This document shows, piece by piece, positions 13,556 through 23,786 of a stretch of 64,000 bases of DNA. Source of the stretch: Circinella minor. Taxonomy: Eukaryota; Mucoromycota; Mucoromycetes; Mucorales; Lichtheimiaceae. Position 1 is the first letter of the stretch. Each line of letters begins with the position of its first letter. The position numbers were made by a program, and so were the translations under genes. The stretch is taken from contig JAEPRB010000176.1 of assembly GCA_016758965.1 (NCBI GenBank), positions 1-64,000 of the forward strand, written 5' to 3'. Under the pieces are notes generated by a model, which was not told the origin of the DNA, made no database searches, and saw only the letters and a list, made by a program, of their open reading frames with translations.

Positions 13556-15945
13556 TTATTGACGTTTTGCAATGGTAACTTTGCCATAGGGTAATCCAAT
13601 ACGAGTTATAGGAAATGTTACTTCATCAACAGCACAAAGATCATAATTCCGAATAAGCAGAGATACAATTGTTTTGATTTCTTGCATAGCAAACCATCGA
13701 CCCCTAAGAGAAATATATAGATAAAGTCTTAGAATAAAAAAAATTGCTAACATGCTTTTTCATTTATATATACTCACGGGCATGCATGTTTTCCTTCCCC
13801 AAACACCAAGTAATTATCACCCACTTTTGTACTTGGATATCCTGAATCAACGTATCTAAATGGCTTGAATTCTTCGAGATCATCATTACCATTATGATGG
13901 TTATACCATAGATTAATCAAAATATCACCATCTAATAATAACACATTATTTATTTATAATAAAACAAATTAATAATTATTATTATAGTTGAACACCACTT
14001 TTATTTTTATCATGAGAAAACATAAAACATTTATAGCTTTTTACCTGGTGGAATAACTGTACCATTACTTAAAACGATATTATGATCAGAAACATTTGTA
14101 TGTGAAAGTTCATAAAATTGACTACGAAGACGAAATGTTTCACGACATACACTATCCAATTTAACCATTTTCTTAATAGTATCAGCTGTAAAAACTTCAC
14201 TCGTCAGGTTATTCTTCATATTGGTGGATCCTTTTTGTTGTGATGTTTTTTGTTGATCTTCTTGTTCTTGTTCAAGGACATATTTTTGTTCTTCCAATAA
14301 TTCTTTTATTATTTGAGGATGTTGCAATAAACGATAAAGAACAATGGTTCCATTTTCAGTGGTTGTATGAATAGAAACAAAAGTCAAAAATAATAATTGA
14401 TTTAGTATGAATGTATACATGTCTTGATATGAAGGTGGATCAGCATGTTCAATTAGTTCTTGAAGTATATCATCCTATATTTATATACAAGTAAGAATAT
14501 TGTTTAGAAAACAATTATATATATTTTGACTTTTGTATACAGTATATATTATAGTTAAATTAAGTTAAAAATAAAATAACTTACTGGACGTTTCCAATGA
14601 GGATCATTATTGCCTTTACTTAGACGATGATTAATTTCAGGTGTTAATGCATCAAGAAGGGTTTTTCGGAAACACCTTACTTGAGAAGAATAGTTTCCAA
14701 TCGCCCTGATGATAAAATTTATTAATCCGTATGAAACAATAGTTTAAATACACAGTAACTAATAAATATACTAGTAATCTTTTACATTAATAACTACTTT
14801 TAATATGTTACCTCATACGTAGCTTATTAAGCCAAGGAAATCCTGTTAGCCAAGTTGGATTATAACGAGGATGAAAAGTAGTCAGTTCTGTTGTCAAAGT
14901 TTGCAAAATATTTACTATTTGTTTATTTTTACACAATTCTTCACCGACAAATACAGATGCACTTGCTCTGGCCACCATACGCTGTACTAGGGGGAAAAGT
15001 GACTCTACTTCCTTGGGCCCTATTTATTTATTTTTTCTAGATTAATATTTATTTATTTTTGCTAGTCTTGCTATTGTTATTAAAAGCCGTTTTTTTAATA
15101 TATTTATTATATCATACCATCAGTAACACCATTAAGTGCTTCATCAAGACCAATACACAACTAATTTATGTAAATAGCAATAAGTACGTATATAAAAAAA
15201 TGGAAAGATGATATAGTAAACGCACTACAACAATTACTTACATTCTCAACAATACGTGGCGTAAATCGTTTCATATTAGGAGTCAAGTGTTGAACTAGAA
15301 CTTTCCTTATGGTTTCTACAGTAACTTCATTATCTGGTATTCCGGCAAGTAAAAATAAATCAAATTTCTATTATTTACATGAAGCCAAAAATAAAAAAAA
15401 AAATTAACTCAGTTGCATTGTCTTATATACAAATTCTCAATATCATATGAAAAAGGCTTTCAATAAAATAAGTTACGTACCTTGCGACTTCCTTCAATAA
15501 AATCAAAATGATTATTCATAAAAATTTCACGAACATATTTTCCCGAAACAATTGTATGCATCTATAAATACAAAATATAATAATAAAATTTGTTTTTTTT
15601 TTAGTATTTTGTACTTTTACATATCTATGTGTTGTATGTTGAAAGGAGATGATAATAGATTATTACCCGACCAAATACGTGAGCACGATAAACAAGGCCC
15701 AACTTTTCAGTCCATTTTTCAACAAAAGCTCGAGGGTCTTTACTATATTCTTCAGAAGATCCATTTACAGGAACAACAGGACATTCATCATTATATATAT
15801 TCTGAAACACCATTTTATATAATCCATAACTGGTAATAACCGTAGTAGTAGCAATAGCCGCAGTTATTAATCCCAATTTTTGTTGTTGTTGTTGAAGGCC
15901 AGATCCTTCTATCATGCTTCTTGATAATGTAAGTAAATTATCCAT
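13556..15945 (-). CDS. Cytochrome P450 monooxygenase (P450-1)
   Basis: Nine exons: 15945-15667, 15561-15481, 15367-15242, 15160-15118, 15019-14812, 14705-14585, 14474-14045, 13931-13778 and 13703-13556, giving 529 residues. A membrane anchor is predicted near residues 25-46, so it should sit on the ER facing the cytosol and take electrons from P450 reductase. The I-helix reads SIHTTTE, replacing the usual AGxDTT. The ExxR motif is ETFR, the PERF-like segment FKPFRY, and the haem loop FGEGKHACPG has ligand Cys480. The substrate cannot be read from sequence. It is a clear paralogue of the P450 at 23787-26131, sharing most intron positions. It has an extra intron after NKLRMR and lacks the paralogue's first intron. 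The subfamily (CYP509/CYP5206-like, typical of Mucorales) is a guess. A TATA-like box lies 110 bases upstream. Confidence 0.93.
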
Positions 15946-16950
15946 TTTTTTTTCAGTAGGTTGAATGATGTACGTGCGAAAAGTAGAGAAAAATAAAAGT
16001 ATGTATAATAGAATAAAATATTAAAACTTCTTTTTTTTTCTACGTATTATATATAGTCATAAAAACACTTTTTATTAAAAACAGCCTCCTTTATTTTTTC
16101 TTTATCCTCATGATCAACACTTTCTTGCATGAAGATTTTTTGTTTTGATCAAAATAGTGGATAAATAAACCGGTAAAACCCATTAACCGACAAGGTATAC
16201 ATCGGCTCATTCTATTTTCCTTTATATTCATTCTATTGAAATATGCATAACATGCATTTTTCTCATAAGATTAATACATTCACTATTCGGAAATATCGAG
16301 TTTCCGAATAAATTAAGAGTAAAAAGAAAAAACGAGTATTTATGTGTTGGAAAGAGAGAAAGGGGAGAATGGATGTTACTCACTCAACTCTTTTTTAGTT
16401 TTTACAGATGTTTACAGTATATAAGTGACCGTGCATAATACATGTTTTCGGGTAATCGTTCGGACCATAATCATTTCTTTCCATCCCTTAAACAGATATT
16501 TATAACAATATCTGTTGTATAGACTCTACATAGCAGAAGAAAACATTTCAAAACAAAACTACCAACCAGTAGTATGTAAATACAGATCTCACTATATATC
16601 ACGATAACGTTGTAAACTGTGGTCATTATGCTATTTTATAATGTACTGAAAGAATGTTGATCATTTATTTGTTGATAATAAATACTGTACGTAACAATAA
16701 TAAAAAACAATGTAAAAATAAAAAATAAAAATAAATTACGTAATACGTAAGAAATTATTAATATTTCACAACATCACAAGAAAGCTTATTTACGCCACCA
16801 TATGAAGACTTGTATTCAAAAAATAATCCGTCGATTTATGGCTGATATTGAAACATATAAGTATTACTATTTAACTATTACTACATTGTAGACCCATCAT
16901 ATTGGCTAGCTATTCGTAGCTCTTCTCGGTTTTGATTACTGATTTCTTGA
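15946..16950. other. Intergenic region upstream of P450-1
   Basis: About 1 kb between the P450-1 start and the stop of the zinc finger regulator gene. It holds the P450-1 promoter. No coding sequence is supported. Confidence 0.5.
16046..16055 (-). promoter_or_regulatory. TATA-like box of P450-1
   Basis: The minus strand reads TATATATAAT, with its 5' end 110 bases before the ATG at 15945. The spacing matches the TATA-like boxes of the other three genes in this group. Confidence 0.45.
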
Positions 16951-18791
16951 TTATTGTTTTCGATGTTTGTTATTCTTATGACGTTTTAGCGAGTCAGGTT
17001 TACTGTAACTGCTTCCACACATATCGCAAAAATAATGAATGTTGTCATGAACAGATTCCATGTGGCGTTTTTCAGAATCTCGTGAGCGTGAAAAGTCTTT
17101 ATGATTTGCTGGGCAAAGAGGACAATAATATCTTTCTCTTGCGCCACCGTTATTTTTCTCGTAATGACCAACCAATCCTTTGTCATTATTGTTACTCGAT
17201 AGACTCTCACTTTGACTGCTTGACTTTTCATTGCTACGTGATTCTTCAGAATCTATATAAATCATCGATTGTGCGTCGTTAGGTGTAATACCAGTAATAG
17301 TATTACTAGGGTTTGATGCTTCCAATGGAGTTACAGCTGGTGATGGATAATAGCATATAGAATTATCATCCTGTTGATCTATTTCAGGCAATGGCTCTAA
17401 TGGCAGATTTCCGACCTAATATTTTCAAATTTAATAGATATTATACATAGTAATATAAATAAACTTTTAAAACTATAAAATACATTGATGATAGAGCATA
17501 TCTCATTTATATACCTATACATTACTCACTTGTACTTGATAATCACTATGATTAATTTCTATAGGTAAATCAGAATGTTGGTAATAGGCTAGAAAATGCT
17601 CTTGTTGAAGATCATATTGAAAAGACTGTTGTAATGGAACTATATTTATAGGATTTTCTAATATCATTGAATCTTGAATTGAATAGTTGTTTGAATAAAA
17701 GGTGGGTATCATAGAGTAGTTTTCTGTCACAGAATTTTGATGTCCTTGTCTAGAATATTCAAGAAGACCATTATCTTGCTCCCAAGGCAACGATAACAAT
17801 TGGGTATAATAATCTGTTGCCATAAATGCGTTTCTGTATTTAATGTAGGGTAAAAAAAAAGCGGTTTTGTTAATAACTTACAAAAGTCGATATATATATT
17901 TCAGTAATAAACATTTTAACTTGTCAGTATTATAAATGTAACTATTAAGGTATTACCTTCCATTATTAGAGGATTGCGCATCAGATGGAAAAGCTGAAAT
18001 CCCTCCAGTAGATTCCGGATTACCTGAAGAGGTATAATAAAACTATAGTTAGTATGATCCATTTTCTGGGTATGCGCCACATTATATTAAAAAGATTTTG
18101 TACCACTTATAACACATGTTGGTATAGCTTGGTCTTCATGGAATCCTGTAATATTAGTTATTGGTTGTTGCTATTGGATTTCAAATTATTGCCAAAAAAT
18201 ATGGTAATTTTAAGTATGTGAGACATCTTATATTATTTATATTACACTTTCTTTTTCTTACTTGCTCAACTTCTATATTTAAAAAAAGACATTATTATTA
18301 TATTATTATTACGAATCATTAATTTGTTGAGTACGTCGTATTGAAATATATTATATAACCCACCATAATTCTGTTGAAAATTATCGCTCATGTCCCATTC
18401 AAATAGCTCATTATACTGCTGATCTATAAAGTATAAAAAAAATAATAGAAATGTAAATCATTTCAAAATCTTGATATAAATCAAATGTATTCATACTTTC
18501 TTGCAATTTTTGATTTTCTTTGTTTAACTGAGGTTGTTGGTAGTGATTATCCATATTTCTGCTGCTATTGTATTATACAGATGCATCAATAAAAATCAAT
18601 ACGTACGTATGGTTAGAAAAATTAATTTTGCATAATTATGTAGTAAGAGTTCTCTGTCATACGTACTTATTCAACATCATGGTGAGTGAAGAATTTTCTT
18701 GACGCGATTCAGTTACTGCTAACTCTGCTTGTGCATCTATTATCAATGCAAAAGTATTTTGGATATTTTGAGAATTGGATTGATTGTTCAT
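16951..18791 (-). CDS. Two-finger C2H2 zinc finger protein, putative transcription factor
   Basis: Predicted exons: 18791-18667, 18564-18497, 18423-18364, 18272-18262, 18170-18104, 18023-17957, 17833-17530 and 17415-16951, giving 388 residues, all in phase. Residues 1-330 are rich in Asn, Gln and Ser and look disordered, like an activation domain. Two C2H2 fingers sit at the C-terminus: residues 332-357 (C-X2-C-X16-H-X4-H, unusually long loop) and 364-385 (C-X2-C-X12-H-X4-H), followed by a basic tail. A DNA-binding role is inferred. Its position between two P450s and a dehydrogenase makes it a candidate local regulator. Uncertain points: one exon is only 11 bases. The donor at the end of exon 7 can be GTGAGT after 17530 or GTATAG after 17521, both in frame (three residues apart). 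The ATG at 18791 may be preceded by a 5' exon ending at the CAG near 18820. Confidence 0.75.
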
Positions 18792-21174
18792 TAAAAAATT
18801 ATCGGTAATGTAGATAAATGTATTTAGTCTGGAAAACGTCAAAGAAAAAAAAATGAAGAATTACTGTTGCTTTTATGCACAGCCATTTTATATAAATTAT
18901 TTTCTCTTTATAATTGGTGTACCAGTAGAACACTTTCCGATGCCCGATATTTTGTTCCGATAGTTGCATTAAAGATTATAGCCATTTACCTTATTTGGGT
19001 TGACCAGCCTTTTTCCCAAAGTAGTGTGTGGGGTTCGTTATCTGCACAGAAAATTATGGCGTTTCAAATACCCTTCCACAGAAAAGTTAAAAGTTAAAAT
19101 TCCATCTCCAATTCCACATAAAAGTTGAAAGGTGCACCGGCCCCCGCTCAGTTCCCACCCAACAACAGAAAGGAGTCATTGAAAATATTTTTCCCTTATA
19201 TAAGATAAAATAAAAAAAAAGGTAGAAAGAGTAATGTATAAAAAAACAAGAGAAGCAAGAGAAGCAAGAGAAGGGCAACTATTTAGTCAAATTAACTATT
19301 TCGAAATCAGAGAAAAATGGAATGAACAACAGCATCACCGAGAAGAGACATCTTACTATCATACGTATAAACTCGGATGAATTGCATCTTCGAATATAGG
19401 GTACGCATCAAAAAACAGCAGTTAATACCTTTTTTTCTCTCCCTCAGTTTTCGTATTAAAGCTCGGGCCATTGGATACGTGGGACGTGTTTGATTTTGAT
19501 AAGAATAATGCGAGGATCGTCAAAATGCAGTGATATTAGATGTGTGCGTTTTGAGTCGAATGGATTGATTTGGAGAGGTGAAAAGTTATTGAATTAAAAC
19601 CCCTAGAATGCGATTGGAGTTTTGAATCTATCAAAAGCAATTTGAGCACATTCGAGGGTTTTTTTTTTTTTTACTGTGATTCTTGATTATCACTTTTGTA
19701 AATATCACCAATATTTGTCAAATATGATAATGCACAATTATTGTATTTTTTATTGTGACATGTTTTTTATTGTCATCAAACAATTCAACCGGCAACGCTC
19801 GAACTCCAGTTTTCATCTCTAATTGGGTCATACACTTTATCTACTTCAGAGCGCGTGATCAAAATATTGATTACCATATTTAGATTCGCCACAATGCGAA
19901 TTTTACGGGATAGAGTGGTAAATGATGATATCGAGTTTAAATCGGACGTATCAATGAACTTATGTTATCCCGTCTTTTGAATTTTGATTAATAATATATT
20001 AGATTATATGTCAAATAGTACTGATTATTAGAATGATTTTAGAAATAGGTAAATATTAAATTTTAGCGACCAAAACTACTATTTTTTGCTTCTTTTGACT
20101 TTCTTGTTCTAGATATTTTGATGCTACTCTATGAAATGCGAAAAAACCAGAAGTATATTTTTTAATCTACGTAAGCAGAAGCATATCGCAAGCTAAAAAT
20201 TCACTTTAATCTATAATTGCTTGTGGACACATACGTATCAGGCACCTGGCTTTTATTTTATTTCAAGCTTGGTACTGGAAAGAAGAGTAACATGACATTA
20301 TACCGTTGTAGCCCTGATACAAATTCTCTCGAAAAAGGAATTCAACATCAGAACATCATATGCAAATTTATTTCTTTTGTTACAAGTCAAGAGCTAGCAT
20401 ATGCACAGTTTTGTCAGATTACAGACTTAGACATGATATCAATGCAAGTAGAGTAGTATATGATTATTACTAACAATATGAGAAATATTTTGTAGCTCTG
20501 CTGATAAGCCAAGTTGAATCACTTAATCGTCATTATGAGCCGTGACTCACACAACATATATTGGAGTTGAAAGCTTTGTTTGACATGGAATATTCTATAA
20601 ACCATATGTATACCTAAATGCAGTTTTTTTTTTCGATTCATAAGAAAACATTTGAAATTTTGTAATTGTCATAATCAACGTACTCTTTTATATTGTGAAA
20701 TCTATTTAATTACAAATAAATACGTGCACAATGAACAACAGTATTAGCATTTTGGCATCTATTATATACGTATATTAATCATTAGTTTACTACTGTAACT
20801 ATATCAGAATCTACATTGAAAACAAAAGATGCTGAATATTGCTCGATATAAAAACAACGACAGACTAGCTATTCGATTTTGTTAGTTTATACCAAGGAAA
20901 AAGGGAACTTTTCACATATACGTATAGTAAAAAAAAAAGTAATATAAAGCCTGTAACCTAATATTTATATGACATTTGGAAAGGAATGATCCAAGAACCA
21001 TGCTGATGGCAAACATATTTATCACAAGACTACTTCAGAACAGCCTTAATTGAAAACAAAAGAAAATTTTATTATCTTTTTTTATGAACAATAATAAATA
21101 GCTACTAGGTAAATATTATGACTATATAACATACAGTAATTTACATCTCGTATTATTAATTCTCATTGATTACT
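18792..21174. other. Intergenic region, 2.4 kb
   Basis: This lies between the start of the zinc finger regulator and the stop of the dehydrogenase, both on the minus strand. It has fewer homopolymers than the other gaps (for example 19360-20600) and may be an old, decayed insertion. A 79-residue open frame at 20217-20456 shows no recognisable motif. No gene is supported. Confidence 0.4.
18885..18894 (-). promoter_or_regulatory. TATA-like box of the zinc finger regulator
   Basis: The minus strand reads TATATAAAAT, with its 5' end 103 bases before the chosen ATG at 18791. This supports that start over any further upstream one. Confidence 0.4.
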
Positions 21175-22801
21175 TTAAACTTCAGTAGTTGAGTTATCGT
21201 ACTTGTCCAGTGCTTTATTCAACAATCCTTTGTAATAATCAATATTTTTACTTGCATTACTTGTATAAAGTTCAATCAACTCTGGTGTGACATTTTCAGC
21301 TAAGTAGTACAACATTATAAAAAAAATTGTCAATGATTTTTATCTCATTAGAGTTAATTTCTTAACAGAAAGAAACACCGTTCAAGGTAATAATAATTAA
21401 TAAGCTTACGTATTTGTTCAGGACGGGGCTGAGCACGTACTATATCACCAGGAAGAGCCAAAAGTGTCTCACCTAATAAAATTGAATCAAAAGATAACAT
21501 ACGATTTTTAGCATCCCTTCATAATTCTTCTTATATGATTGAAAACCCATTATTGATCACTTACCTTTGAGCGATTCATCGTCAATACATGTCAAAACTG
21601 CTCGAACAACGGTTTCCATCTTAGTCAACGGAATCACTTCACCGCGACCAAATAAAGGAAGATCACGCATTTCATCAATGATTGCAGCACCAAAATTAGT
21701 TGCAACACCGCCTGGGCACTAGGATATCATTAAAACAATAATAAGAATTATTTGTATCATTGGTAATTCAGCAATAGAAATAGAATTATCAATATATAGT
21801 TTATATTAAACATACCACTGCATTGACACGAATGTTTGCAATTTGAGGAAGAAGGTCGAAAGATCTTGTCCAACCAACAACAGCGTGCTTGGAAGCACAA
21901 TAGGCTGCAATATCTCTATTGTCATATTGATAAAAAAAAAGAGTCAATAGAAAAAATATAATATGTAATATGTATATAATGGTATACGTAGAAAAGCGAA
22001 AATTGTCAAGTCTTACAAATCCGCATTAAAGGCTCCTGTGGATGCAGTATTGATAATTACACCTCCACCTCTTTTGGCGAGATGCAAAATGGCTACTTTG
22101 GTACCTATATTAAACAATATATTATGTAAATATATTTCATGTAAATTAAAGCACATACAGCAAATAAAAAAATACTCTGTACCTTTAATAACACCCATAG
22201 TATTAACGTTTATCATAAATTCATCATTCTCATCTATATTTGTAATAAGTAATGTAAGTTAAGTCAATTAAAAACTATACGTATTGAAAAAAAAAATATT
22301 TCTAATTACCATCCAAGTCCTTAAACGCAGAAACGAATCCACCTTTGCCTGTACCGGCATTAAGAAACACAATCTGGTACGTAGATATTTGGTATATAAG
22401 TAAATCTTAACAAATAGACATTATTAAATCACTGAAAAAAAAACAGGCTTACATCAACACCTCCAAATTCTCTTTCTGTACGTTGAAATAAAGCAATATA
22501 ATCTTTATATTTTGTCACATTGGTTTTTTGAAAAATAGCAACATGAGATCCAATTCTATATAAAATTATATGTTTTATAATAAGGACTTGTACATAGTTC
22601 AAGTAAAAGAAAAACAAAAATTCATACATACTTGGCATTAATTTCTTGTGCAGCTGCTTCACCCCCATCTTCTGCAACATCAGCAATAACCACTTTAGCA
22701 CCACGTTCAGCAAGGGCAGTTGCAGTAGCTTTACCAATACCAGAAGCAGCACCTGTCACTACAGCCACTTTTCCAGAAAGATTTTTCTCTTCTACAGTCA
22801 T
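21175..22801 (-). CDS. Short-chain dehydrogenase/reductase (classical SDR)
   Basis: Nine exons: 22801-22632, 22555-22453, 22373-22310, 22233-22183, 22104-22017, 21915-21816, 21718-21565, 21472-21410 and 21299-21175, giving 305 residues in phase. The Rossmann nucleotide-binding motif TGAASGIG spans 16-23 and NAG is at 96-98. The catalytic Ser151 and Tyr164-Lys168 (YCASK) have the canonical spacing of 13 residues from Ser to Tyr. CPGGV follows, as in classical SDRs. An aspartate after the second beta strand (VIADV) favours NAD(H) over NADP(H). The enzyme should oxidise an alcohol or reduce a ketone in the cytosol; the substrate is unknown and the 15-hydroxyprostaglandin-dehydrogenase branch is only a loose resemblance. 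It is divergent from P450-2 across a shared 985-base promoter, which suggests linked expression and perhaps consecutive oxidation steps. Confidence 0.92.
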
Positions 22802-22894
22802 TGCGAATTTTTAAGTGCAATTGGATTTATTTAAATAAAAAATTAGGAAATAGTAAAACTAGTTTATGCAAAAAATAAAGACCAAAATTGTCTT

Positions 22895-22905
22895 GTTTAT
22901 ATATA
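22895..22905 (-). promoter_or_regulatory. TATA-like box of the SDR gene
   Basis: The minus strand reads TATATATAAAC, 104 bases before the SDR ATG at 22801. P450-2 has nearly the same word, TATATAAAC, at a similar distance. Confidence 0.5.
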
Positions 22906-23621
22906 AGTAATCAATGTTGTACAAAGAAGTGTGAATATTCTTTTCCCTTTAATTATCGGCTGATTGAGAACTAATGGTGTAACCTGAAAGCTTCAGGCTA
23001 AGCCGGAACCTTTTTGTAACACGCAGCACCTAAAAATTCATTACTCACGACCCCACAAAATATTTTTAACAAAATAGTAGTATCTTTTTTTGTTATATAT
23101 TATACAATAACTTATCTTTTACATCATGATGATAATATATTTGATAAAGATATTCATCAGTTTATTTATTTTGTTGAGTGTGTATTCTTAAGGAGCCCTG
23201 TCAAATATTTTAGGATTTTTTTTTTGCTGTAAGAGCCCTTCCATTTTATTTTAATCAAACAAAACTGATCTTTTTCTCTTCGGCGTCCTTACCGGGATTA
23301 TTCACTTCACGGTGTACGAAAGTATACATCATTTTTCCTATTTTTTCATTTTCTTTATTAAAAAGTTCAAAACATGGTTTTTTTTTTAATCGTATGAAAT
23401 GGTCTAGAAGTGAATAAAAAAAAATATCATGGTTCTTTACTTATTTCCATGAGGTGTTGAATTTAAATTAGTCTTATTGAACCGTGTTATGTTTATTTGA
23501 GTTCATACACAGAGACTCAATTAATTCGCTGAACGAATGTTTGCTCTCAGCGGTACGTTGTTTTAGCGGTTGAAGAAACAGGGTTGTTCATCGGTTATAT
23601 ATATAAGCAACCAATCTTATT

Positions 23622-23648
23622 TTTGATGTCAATTAAAATTTGATGTCA
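23622..23648 (+). promoter_or_regulatory. Tandem TTTGATGTCA direct repeat
   Basis: Two exact copies of a 10-base word, 17 bases apart start to start, lie about 40-70 bases upstream of the P450-2 TATA-like box and are followed by a CCAAT word. This is the position and arrangement expected of an activator site. The binding factor is unknown. Confidence 0.4.
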
Positions 23649-23688
23649 GCCAATGAAATGATAACCCCATGCCAGATCAATGCTTTAC

Positions 23689-23697
23689 TATATAAAC
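23689..23697 (+). promoter_or_regulatory. TATA-like box of P450-2
   Basis: TATATAAAC, 98 bases before the ATG at 23787. Confidence 0.5.
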
Positions 23698-23786
23698 AAG
23701 GGAAATTTTTTTTCTTTTTGAGTATTATTTTTTTGTAACAATATATTATTATTATTATTCTACAGTCATTTATTTTCTATTTATCC

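Larger units (their letters stand above)
22802..23786. promoter_or_regulatory. Divergent promoter shared by SDR and P450-2
   Basis: A 985-base region between two divergently transcribed oxidoreductase genes. Near the right end it has CCAAT words at 23611-23615 and 23650-23654 and a repeated word TTTGATGTCA at 23622-23631 and 23639-23648. TGATGTCA is one base away from the CRE/ATF site. Each gene has its own TATA-like box. No coding sequence is seen. Confidence 0.55.

Noticed and set aside
20217..20456. 79-residue open frame in the 2.4 kb gap.
   Set aside because: No recognisable motif, no flanking exons, and length is within chance.
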